Assembly: GCA_021778975.1 (NCBI GenBank)
Contig: JAJYBO010000163.1
Location: forward strand, 1-6,657
Origin: Deltaproteobacteria bacterium
GTDB lineage: Bacteria > Desulfobacterota > Desulfobacteria > Desulfobacterales > Desulfatirhabdiaceae
DNA: 6,657 bases
Reading direction: 5' to 3'
Shown: positions 1-6,024 of the stretch, piece by piece
Numbering within the stretch: position 1 is the first letter of the stretch
Layout: every line of letters starts with the position of its first letter
Notes under the pieces: generated by a model
Database searches by the model: none
What the model was told of the DNA's origin: nothing
The model's input: the letters and a program-made list of their open reading frames with translations, nothing else
Program-made: the position numbers and the translations under genes

Positions 1-528
1 GCGGGCGGAAAGATCGCCAGAGGCCACCCGATTCAACACATCGAAATGTTCGGCAAAACCGATGGCGAATTCATGCGATAAATCCACAATCTCAAGCAGG
101 TTCTGGGCGGTAAGGTTGAGCAGTTTCTTCAGACGGGACAGAATCTCGATGTCAGATGCTTCCGGAACCCGGACAAAAGGATCGCCGGCCGCCATTTTCT
201 GAAGGGCGTCACATACTTCCGAAAGCCCGGCGATCATTAAATCGCAATTGCGTTCCCGCTCCGTTTTGTTTGTCACGATCGCTGCAATGACGGCATCGTG
301 GCTGTCCGCCAGTTTTCGCAGCAGCAATTCCAGCATTTCAGGGGTTTTGACCTGCCTGAACCAGGCGCAATCGAGACATTTACGAATATCTCGCGTCAGG
401 TCATCCGGTACGACATTTTCGGAAGACAACAGGCGGGATATCCGGCATTCGGATGAATGAGACGACCTTGCGGGGCAATCTTGAGACAGGCACGATGTAC
501 ATTCCCAGCAGTGTGAATGGGTATTCAC
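1..528 (-). CDS. Cys-rich (two-CW-like) HAMP-containing sensor protein, N-terminal part (runs off the left edge)
   Basis: The first 176 codons are visible and the reading frame is still open at base 1. The GTG start at 528-526 is chosen because an in-frame TAA lies at 543-541, only four codons upstream, and AAGGA (542-538) sits 9 bases before the GTG. The N-terminus is Cys-rich: HCWECTSC (C7, C10, C13), then C18, C28, and C51/C54 in CLDCAWF. This resembles the 'CWE...CPA...C..C' N-terminal module found on many Desulfobacterota signalling proteins, probably a metal or redox site. Two HAMP-like repeats follow: ALQKMAAGDPFVRVPE (about residues 108-123), then a helical linker (SHEFAIGFAEHFDVL), then LNRVASGDLSAR (about 165-176). 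No transmembrane segment is visible, so sensing is probably cytoplasmic. The output domain (histidine kinase, GGDEF or other) lies outside the window, so its class is unknown. The Cys-rich/HAMP architecture is fairly sure; its signal is unknown. Confidence 0.82.
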   Translation of the reverse strand, partial: MNTHSHCWECTSCLSQDCPARSSHSSECRISRLLSSENVVPDDLTRDIRKCLDCAWFRQVKTPEMLELLLRKLADSHDAVIAAIVTNKTERERNCDLMIAGLSEVCDALQKMAAGDPFVRVPEASDIEILSRLKKLLNLTAQNLLEIVDLSHEFAIGFAEHFDVLNRVASGDLSAR

Positions 529-537
529 GTTACGCGA

Positions 538-542
538 TCCTT
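538..542 (-). promoter_or_regulatory. Ribosome binding site that fixes the GTG start of the sensor gene
   Basis: Read on the minus strand, AAGGA lies 9 bases upstream of the GTG at 528-526 and overlaps the in-frame TAA at 543-541. No ATG lies between this stop and the Cys-rich region, so the site decides the start. Confidence 0.6.
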
Positions 543-565
543 ATAGAAACTTATGGTGGGGGCCA

Positions 566-593
566 ACGCATATCATGCGTACGCCGCATGCGG
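566..593. repeat. Cluster of three abutting GC-rich palindromes
   Basis: Three palindromes overlap or abut. ACGCAT-ATC-ATGCGT spans 566-580, GCGTACGC spans 577-584, and the perfect 10-mer CCGCATGCGG spans 584-593. The GCAT/ATGC core recurs throughout. The cluster sits between the tusA stop and the sensor-gene start, ending 37 bases before the GTG. It could be an operator for the sensor gene, or part of a dispersed palindromic element together with the adjoining 590-614 stretch. It does not look like a good intrinsic terminator for tusA, because no T-run follows it on the minus strand. Confidence 0.5.
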
Positions 594-609
594 ACTTTTT
601 ACGAGACCG

Positions 610-831
610 TCAAAACTGAATCTGTATTTTCTTGACATTGTTGTCTTCTCGAACGGATAGCAGCAGCTTGTTCAGACGGTGGCACCAGGCGCGAATATCC
701 CGCTCAAATGTCGGGCAATCTCCGGCAATTTCCAGGATATCACCCGGTTTCATCCCCGGAGCGATGACCGCTATTTTCAGCACGGGCTGAGGACATTTGA
801 CACCGATGGTATCGAGGGTAACTATCGCCAT
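610..831 (-). CDS. tusA: TusA-family sulfur-carrier / sulfurtransferase protein
   Basis: This 73-residue protein has the usual TusA length and the CPxP signature near the N-terminus (VKCPQPVLK, Cys13), where the family carries persulfide sulfur. It also has the later conserved GDCPTFERDIRAWC segment (Cys39, Cys50), which recalls a TusA subgroup of sulfate-reducing bacteria. The C-terminus KKIQIQF is the expected last beta strand. In known systems TusA passes sulfane sulfur between proteins in the cytoplasm, for example to tRNA thiolation or Dsr/Hdr-type enzymes. Which acceptor is used here cannot be seen. The ATG at 831-829 follows GGAG (844-841) by 9 bases. It lies 124 bases downstream of the hydrogenase large subunit on the same strand and may be cotranscribed or have its own promoter. 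The family call is firm; a role with the hydrogenase is inference. The symbol is family-level. Confidence 0.9.
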   Translation of the reverse strand: MAIVTLDTIGVKCPQPVLKIAVIAPGMKPGDILEIAGDCPTFERDIRAWCHRLNKLLLSVREDNNVKKIQIQF

Positions 832-859
832 ATTTCGCTTCTCCGTAAAAATTCAGACA

Positions 860-884
860 CCGTGATTTCATCAAAATATCACGG
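860..884. promoter_or_regulatory. Inverted repeat CCGTGAT-N11-ATCACGG upstream of tusA
   Basis: Perfect 7-base arms (860-866 and 878-884) are separated by 11 bases, 29-53 bases before the tusA start. On the minus strand a TTTTT run occurs only 8 bases after the second arm, which is too far for a typical intrinsic terminator. It may be an operator or a hairpin in the tusA leader. The 13-base gap between the GTGA and TCAC cores does not fit the 6-base gap of CRP/FNR-type sites. The repeat is seen directly; the function is inference. Confidence 0.4.
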
Positions 885-898
885 CTGCAACCTGCAAA

Positions 899-926
899 CT
901 TCTAATGTTTTGGCATGTTATCACAA
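899..926 (-). promoter_or_regulatory. Possible weak promoter for tusA
   Basis: On the minus strand, TTGTGA (926-921) and TAGAAG (904-899) are separated by 16 bases, each matching four of six consensus positions. The predicted transcript would begin just before the 860-884 inverted repeat. The match is weak and read-through from the hydrogenase operon is an equally good explanation. Confidence 0.22.
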
Positions 927-955
927 CGTCTGGCGAAAGAAAATTGTTTTTCAAA

Positions 956-2350
956 TCAGTGGGTGGCGCAGGCCAGGCAGGGATCGTAGGCGCGATAGGC
1001 CATTTCGATACGATTCAAAATAGCGTCTGAAACCCGCCCATCCGTAATCAGCATGGATGCCGCCTGATGGACGGAACGATAGAGCGCCGCGGCATTGTGC
1101 TGGGTGCCGACCAGCAGGTTCAGTTTCTGGATAATGCCGTCGGTACTGGCCTGATAGCTGTGAAACAGGGTGCCGCGCGGCGCCTCGCATCCCCCTGACC
1201 CCATGCCACCCTCATCTGGAAGATGCGACGGTATGTTCCGGATTTCAGAACTCACAATATCCGGATCGGCGGCCAGTTCTGCGACACGTTCAGCGGCATA
1301 CAGCGCCTCGATCAGCCTCGCCCAGTGATAGGCCAGGGTGTGGTGTACGGGCCTGCCGCCGAAAAACGTCATCATTCCGTCGCAGGCGGCCTGCGCCCGC
1401 GGCGTGGGGATTTCCGACACAACATTGAGCCTTGCCAGGGGGCCGACCCGGTAGGCCGTAATCACCTCGTCTTCGGGAAACCCCCGCCAGCCGGCATCTC
1501 GAATCGCAGGGGTTTTGACATAGGTCCGGCCATCCACCCGTTCAGTCAAATAGCCGGAAAATTCCCCCGCCCTGAATGTCGCCACCGGAGCGCCTCCCGG
1601 ATCCACAATCCGGATAACACCGTCATAAAACTGAAGGCGTCCGTCGGCGTCCGTCATTCCCATGGAATAAGTGCGCTGATAATATACGGGATCGGTTATC
1701 AATTCTGAAAAAAACGTTCCGGTTTTGAGCAGGTTTTCAAAAAGTTTCACAGAAATGACGGCAAATTCGATCATCACCCGGGATGCAGACACCGCCGCCA
1801 CCTGATCGTCATGGGTCAGTGGTTTGGAAACGCCGCCAGGCAGCCCGAAAACCGGATACAGAGCGCTGCCGGCAATGCGGGCGATCAGATCGCGCGCCTG
1901 GTGTCTGGCAGCCATCATCCTGGTGATGAAAGCCTGCCCCATCTGCCCGGCAAGCCCCAGTATGTTGCGCTGATGCGGCGGTGTATCCGGCGCCATCAGC
2001 CAGTCCGGCCCGCCCAGATAATAGATGTGCAGCAGATGATCCTCAAAGATAAAAGCGTGATAAGCCAGTTCGCGGATTTTTTGAGCCGCCGGCGGCACAG
2101 ACACGGAGAACAGATCATCGAGGGCTTTGGTGGATGCCATATGGTGCGCCATGGGACAGACGCCGCAGATTTTCTGGGTGAGCGTCGGCATTTCTTCCAC
2201 AGCCCGGCCCTCACAGAATTTTTCAAACCCCCGAAACTCCGGCGTTTGAAACAGGACATCGGAAACGTTGCCGCTGGCATCCAGCAGGATTTGGATTTGT
2301 CCGTGGCCTTCAAGCCGCGTCACAGGATCAATCAGGATGCGCCGGCTCAT
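956..2350 (-). CDS. [NiFe] hydrogenase large (catalytic) subunit, group 3 / Mvh-Frh-like, without C-terminal extension
   Basis: This 464-residue protein is the catalytic subunit for reversible H2 oxidation. The N-terminal motif is KICGVCPMAH (C62, C65) and the C-terminal motif is DPCLACATH (C458, C461), which together give the four Ni-binding cysteines. Other conserved active-site residues are also visible: E14 in RLEGH, D104 in FEDH, P391-R392 in EAPRGTLFH, and D456. It therefore looks active rather than a degenerate homologue. The EAPRGTLFHSY segment and overall length fit cytoplasmic group 3 (Mvh/Frh/Hox-like) enzymes. Lys60 stands where Arg usually precedes ICGVC. The stop codon comes directly after His464, so the C-terminal tail that the maturation endopeptidase normally removes is absent. 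The ATG (2350-2348) overlaps the small-subunit stop as ATGA and lacks a strong ribosome site, implying translational coupling. Exact subgroup is uncertain. Confidence 0.95.
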   Translation of the reverse strand: MSRRILIDPVTRLEGHGQIQILLDASGNVSDVLFQTPEFRGFEKFCEGRAVEEMPTLTQKICGVCPMAHHMASTKALDDLFSVSVPPAAQKIRELAYHAFIFEDHLLHIYYLGGPDWLMAPDTPPHQRNILGLAGQMGQAFITRMMAARHQARDLIARIAGSALYPVFGLPGGVSKPLTHDDQVAAVSASRVMIEFAVISVKLFENLLKTGTFFSELITDPVYYQRTYSMGMTDADGRLQFYDGVIRIVDPGGAPVATFRAGEFSGYLTERVDGRTYVKTPAIRDAGWRGFPEDEVITAYRVGPLARLNVVSEIPTPRAQAACDGMMTFFGGRPVHHTLAYHWARLIEALYAAERVAELAADPDIVSSEIRNIPSHLPDEGGMGSGGCEAPRGTLFHSYQASTDGIIQKLNLLVGTQHNAAALYRSVHQAASMLITDGRVSDAILNRIEMAYRAYDPCLACATH

Positions 2351-3306
2351 GACGACTCTGAAAATATCGGCTCCAGAACAGACGCCGCCAGACTATAGCG
2401 ATAGCACAGCCCGGCAATGTCCGGAATGGCCGCGACCGCGGCGGATGCCTGGGCTTCGGTGTCCGCCGCCATCAGCGCCGCCATGAACGAGAGCGCCTTG
2501 CCACCCTGATCTGTCACGGCATCCAGAGGTCCGAAACACCCCCTACAGGGCATGTTGCCGGAAATACAGCGGGATTCACATCCCCCGCGTGTGACCGGAC
2601 CCAGGCAGATAAGGCCCTGTCTGAGAAAACACACGGATGGATCCCAGCAGGTTTCATGCAGCCGTTTGAATTTAGAAATCAACAGGGAGCCGGACGGCAG
2701 CGAGTTCTTTCGAGGGCAGAAATGGCAGAGCGCCTGTGTTTCCGCCAGTACCCGGCCCTTATCGGGCGGCATATTTTCGATAAGCCGCGTCAGCGCTTTT
2801 TCAATCAGCGCCGGCGGGGGCGGACACCCGGGAATGTAGTAATCCACCGCCACGATGCGATCCAATGGATAGACCCGCTTCAAAGGGCGGGAAATATCCG
2901 CATCCGGCGATCCGCCGGGAATGACGCCATTCGGGTTGACCGCTGTGTCAGCGCCGGTATAGACGCGGCGCAGGATATCTTCCGGACGGTTCAGATTGGC
3001 AAGACCGATAACGCCGCCCAGATGCGCGCACGCGCCGCTGGCAATGACAAATTGCGATTTCCGGCGCAGCAGACGCGCCATATGAACATGATCTTCCTGC
3101 TGAATCGCACCATTGATCAAACTGGCATGGATAGAACCATCCGGAAAATCCGTCAGCTCCGCATACCGGGTATCCATAACCGCCGGCCAGAAGACAATAT
3201 CAACGGACGATGTCAGACGCAGCAGGCCTTCGGCCATATCCAGCACGGCCTCTTCACATCCGCCGCAACTGGCGCACCAGTACAGTGCAATGCGGGGTTT
3301 TGTCAC
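2347..3306 (-). CDS. [NiFe] hydrogenase small (electron-transfer) subunit, Mvh/Frh-gamma-like
   Basis: This 319-residue protein relays electrons from the Ni-Fe site through Fe-S clusters. Proximal-cluster motifs are WCASCGGCEEAV (C11, C14, C17), GACAHLGG (C93) and IPGCPPPP (C161). A ferredoxin-like C-terminal part holds C194/C197 (LCHFCPRK), C220, C226, C234, C243, C247 and C254/C257 (MPCRGCFGP), enough for two more [4Fe-4S] clusters. This layout and the GPVTRGGC segment match MvhG/FrhG-type subunits. There is no Tat signal or hydrophobic C-terminal anchor, so the protein should be cytoplasmic. The GTG start (3306-3304) overlaps the MscS stop as GTGA and follows GGAG (3317-3314) by 7 bases. 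The usual partner for handing on electrons (MvhD/HdrA, F420 or NAD subunit) is not in the window, so its electron acceptor is unknown. Confidence 0.92.
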   Translation of the reverse strand: MTKPRIALYWCASCGGCEEAVLDMAEGLLRLTSSVDIVFWPAVMDTRYAELTDFPDGSIHASLINGAIQQEDHVHMARLLRRKSQFVIASGACAHLGGVIGLANLNRPEDILRRVYTGADTAVNPNGVIPGGSPDADISRPLKRVYPLDRIVAVDYYIPGCPPPPALIEKALTRLIENMPPDKGRVLAETQALCHFCPRKNSLPSGSLLISKFKRLHETCWDPSVCFLRQGLICLGPVTRGGCESRCISGNMPCRGCFGPLDAVTDQGGKALSFMAALMAADTEAQASAAVAAIPDIAGLCYRYSLAASVLEPIFSESS

Positions 3307-5831
3307 GACGCAGCTCCGGCAGCCGGAATGACATGCACATCATGCTGCGGAAAAGGCATTTCGATATGGCGCTCCCGGAATGCGCGCTCGATATCGAACC
3401 GGATTTGGGTTTCAACCCGAGACATGTGATCCACCAGCGTCCAGACCCTGAGCTTGAAAATCAGGGCGCTGTCGCCAAAATCGGCAAACAGAACATCCGG
3501 CGCCGGATCCGTCAGCACCCACTGTGTTTTTCGGGCAATTTCCAGAAGGGTGGATGAAACGAGCGCCGTATCGGTGCCATAGGCCACGCCGACCGTAATC
3601 ACCCGGCGGATCCGGTGATCCTTAAAACTCCAGTTGATCACTTTGTTGCTGATAAATTCGGAATTGGGGATGATGAGTGACGCATTGTCATAGGTCTGCA
3701 CCAGTGTCGAACGGACATTGATCTTCTGAACCACTCCCCAGACACCGTTGATTTCGACGGCATCGCCGATTTGAATGGGTCTTTCAAACAGCAGGATGAT
3801 ACCGCTGATGAAGTTGTTGAAAATATTCTGAATGCCAAAGCCAAGCCCAATACTGAGAGCGCCGAACACCACGGTCAGCGATGTGGAACTGACCCCAATC
3901 ACCCGCAGCGCGATGAAGATGCCCATAGCCCAGAGCAGATACACGGTAATGGAAGTGATGGAGTCTTTCAACCCGGCTTCCATGCCGCTGCCGCACAGGA
4001 TTTTCTCTCGCAGCACCCGCCGCCACAACCGGGTCGCGACATGGGTGAGCAGGAGCATGAGACCGGCGCAGACAAATCCCAAAATACTGAACCGCATATC
4101 CCCTATTGGCAGCGGATAGTTGATGACCTTGAAAAAACCTAAAATAACGGCATGTTTAGCCCCCCATGCCATCAATATGCCGATAATGGTCAAGGGAAAC
4201 CAGGCGACCCACAACAATCTCATGGACAGCCATGCCAGCGTATAGCGATCAGAGGCGTGGCTGCTGCTGGAATGATGCGCGGCCGTCAGCGTCTTCTGCC
4301 ACTCCCGAAGGGCCATCATCAGGAGGCCGGCCCATCCGCAAATGGTCAGGGTAATCCCCCAGGACGTGTACCAGTACAGCGCCAGATAGCCGTAGCCAAC
4401 AAGCTCCAGCACTGGCCCCACCCCTGCGATCACATAACCGCTTCCCGCGGCAATGGGTCGTAGATGACGATATCGGTCCGCAAGCGCCGGCAAATGGGGT
4501 TTGACGGATTTCCAGAAATGGACATATTCGGCCAGCAATCCAGCGCCAAACAGCATCCGCGCCAGCAGGAGAATACTGCCTGCTCCGTCCAGCAGCCATT
4601 CCAGCCCCAGATAGACCATAGCGAAGGCTCGAATGGTGCGGAATCCAAAACGTAATCCCCGCTGTACCCGCTCCGGTATCTCCGGAAGCCCTGCATGTTT
4701 CCAGCCTCGGATACCCAAAATCCCCCACTGGGTCAACAGCCAGAGCCACAGGAAATTGGGGATGATCTTCCACACAGCGATTTCCGCGGATTCGGTCTGA
4801 AGGGTGATATACGCTGTCATGAAGACCGTGGAAACCGTCAAGATAAGAGAATTATCCAGAATGTCATAGACCAGGAAACGCCAGGGAGTTTTTTCATGCA
4901 GCCAGGTGGAAGCAGAGCGCCGGTACAGCGCCCTGAAATGCAGCAGTCCCCACAGAATTCCCGCATACAGAACGATCAGAATTGATATTCGCCGGCCTGT
5001 CGTATCTTTCAGGGATGCGTAGAAAGATTTCCAGAAAGCGGCGGACGCTGGTTTCAGAATCTTCCCCCCCAGCGTGTGCAGTTCCTCTTTCAGTTGTGGC
5101 CCGTTGAACGCCAGCAGCGGGGAGGCGCTGCGTTGAAACAGGGCCGCTTTCTTTTTCAGCTCTACCTGGTGGTTCAGTTTGTCGGCGACATCGGAAAGCG
5201 CGTTTTTTGTTTCCTCCAGTTGCTGTCGGAGGGCGTTTAAAATATCCTGAATATTTTCAATTCTTTTTTGTTTGGTCTTCAGGAGAGCTATCAGGGTTTG
5301 AAGGTTTTTTTTCAGGGTGACACTGACCGCATCGGATGCTCCGGATGCCGCGATATCGCCCAATTGTTTTTCATTCAAGGTGAGCTGATCGCGGGTCTGG
5401 TTCAACAACTGGGTAAACTGCCCGTTTTTTTCCGCAATGTCATTCAGCTTTCCGGTAATGGCATCGCGCGCGTTCAGGGTGTCAATTCGGGCTTTTTCCA
5501 TATCCGCCATCGTGGTTTGAGGCAGCAATAGAATATTGCCGTAGGCGGACAACTGAACGGTATAGACATGAAGTTCGGCGACCTGCGTCTTCTGCCAGGC
5601 TTCTGTTTGACTGAGCTTTGTTTTGAGATCCGCGTTACTGGCGGTTTCCGTTTCGATGGTAACTTCTATGGATTCTTTGTGATTCTCGACGGCTGCCGCG
5701 GAAACGCCGGCCGCCGCCGCAGGCGTATCCTGAGCCATCGCGGTCGGGACGGCCTGAATGCTCGTAAACACGAACCAGACGGCGCATACCCACATGACGA
5801 TCGTGGACTTTGGGAATAATCGAAGTGTCAC
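3303..5831 (-). CDS. MscS-family mechanosensitive ion channel, large form with periplasmic coiled-coil domain
   Basis: This 842-residue inner-membrane protein probably opens under membrane tension to release solutes. A signal peptide (residues 1-33, ending AMA before QDT) leads to a long polar, probably coiled-coil periplasmic region (about 48-232). About ten hydrophobic segments follow between 280 and 680. The MscS core lies at the C-terminus: the Gly/Ala-rich pore helix FGALSIGLGFGIQNIFNN (about 656-673), then the beta domain with FERPIQIGDAVEINGVWG (about 682-699) and IPNSEFISNKVINWS (about 721-735). It ends with the usual alpha/beta cytoplasmic domain. Size and layout resemble MscK/YbiO-type channels rather than the short MscS. 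The GTG start (5831) overlaps the tatA stop as GTGA with no clear ribosome site, suggesting coupling; starting there keeps the basic residues R4 and K8 of the signal peptide. Ligand and ion preference cannot be read from sequence. Confidence 0.93.
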   Translation of the reverse strand: MTLRLFPKSTIVMWVCAVWFVFTSIQAVPTAMAQDTPAAAAGVSAAAVENHKESIEVTIETETASNADLKTKLSQTEAWQKTQVAELHVYTVQLSAYGNILLLPQTTMADMEKARIDTLNARDAITGKLNDIAEKNGQFTQLLNQTRDQLTLNEKQLGDIAASGASDAVSVTLKKNLQTLIALLKTKQKRIENIQDILNALRQQLEETKNALSDVADKLNHQVELKKKAALFQRSASPLLAFNGPQLKEELHTLGGKILKPASAAFWKSFYASLKDTTGRRISILIVLYAGILWGLLHFRALYRRSASTWLHEKTPWRFLVYDILDNSLILTVSTVFMTAYITLQTESAEIAVWKIIPNFLWLWLLTQWGILGIRGWKHAGLPEIPERVQRGLRFGFRTIRAFAMVYLGLEWLLDGAGSILLLARMLFGAGLLAEYVHFWKSVKPHLPALADRYRHLRPIAAGSGYVIAGVGPVLELVGYGYLALYWYTSWGITLTICGWAGLLMMALREWQKTLTAAHHSSSSHASDRYTLAWLSMRLLWVAWFPLTIIGILMAWGAKHAVILGFFKVINYPLPIGDMRFSILGFVCAGLMLLLTHVATRLWRRVLREKILCGSGMEAGLKDSITSITVYLLWAMGIFIALRVIGVSSTSLTVVFGALSIGLGFGIQNIFNNFISGIILLFERPIQIGDAVEINGVWGVVQKINVRSTLVQTYDNASLIIPNSEFISNKVINWSFKDHRIRRVITVGVAYGTDTALVSSTLLEIARKTQWVLTDPAPDVLFADFGDSALIFKLRVWTLVDHMSRVETQIRFDIERAFRERHIEMPFPQHDVHVIPAAGAAS

Positions 5832-6013
5832 TTGTTTTCAATTTTTTCGGAGTTTTTGTTTTTGTCTTTGTTGCTCGGCTCCTGGATGGCCGTTTTGAAA
5901 TTTCGGATGGCCTTTCCGATGCCGCTGCCGATGTCAGGCAGTTTGCCAGCACCGAAAATGATCAGAATGATGATGAGAATCACGAATAGTTCCGATGCTC
6001 CCAAACCAAACAT
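5828..6013 (-). CDS. tatA: Twin-arginine translocase subunit TatA/TatE family
   Basis: This 61-residue protein has the full TatA layout: a short N-terminus (MFGLGASELF), one membrane helix (about residues 8-21, VILIIILIIF), the FGAGKLPDIGSGIGKAIRNFK hinge and amphipathic helix, then a charged Lys/Asn/Glu-rich tail. The short tail and FG.GKLP hinge fit TatA/TatE rather than TatB. Family members polymerise to form the pore for folded Tat substrates. No tatB or tatC is in the window. The ATG at 6013-6011 has a perfect AGGAGG (6024-6019) 5 bases upstream, which overlaps the stop codon of the preceding gene. It sits second in an operon whose hydrogenase carries no Tat signal, so its link to the neighbours is unclear. 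Confidence 0.94.
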   Translation of the reverse strand: MFGLGASELFVILIIILIIFGAGKLPDIGSGIGKAIRNFKTAIQEPSNKDKNKNSEKIENK

Positions 6014-6018
6014 ACCCG

Positions 6019-6024
6019 CCTCCT
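6019..6024 (-). promoter_or_regulatory. Strong Shine-Dalgarno of tatA overlapping the upstream stop codon
   Basis: AGGAGG on the minus strand overlaps the TAG (6025-6023) of the Cys-rich gene and lies 5 bases before the tatA ATG. Of the start sites examined in the window this is the best ribosome site, so TatA may be translated more strongly than the coupled genes after it. Confidence 0.7.

Noticed and set aside
248..635. Plus-strand open frames 248-460 and 453-635
   Set aside because: The first is antisense to the Cys-rich sensor frame; the second crosses the palindrome cluster and the tusA end. Neither resembles a known protein.
929..955. Possible intrinsic terminator just after the hydrogenase large subunit
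   Set aside because: The only hairpin is GAAAA-ACAA-TTTTC, A/T-only in all but one pair of its stem and too weak; no GC-rich stem with a T-run follows the gene.
1223..3557. Long plus-strand open frames (1223-1708, 1811-2398, 2656-3429, 3210-3557) opposite the hydrogenase and the end of mscS
   Set aside because: They lie antisense to strongly recognised genes, are rich in Arg/His/Pro/Gln with no recognisable motif, and are typical shadows of GC-rich coding sequence.
3771..5819. Plus- and minus-strand open frames inside mscS (for example 3771-4142, 4249-4773, 5568-5819)
   Set aside because: They overlap the MscS frame over its full length, where the domains and membrane segments are clear, and have no ribosome site or family resemblance.
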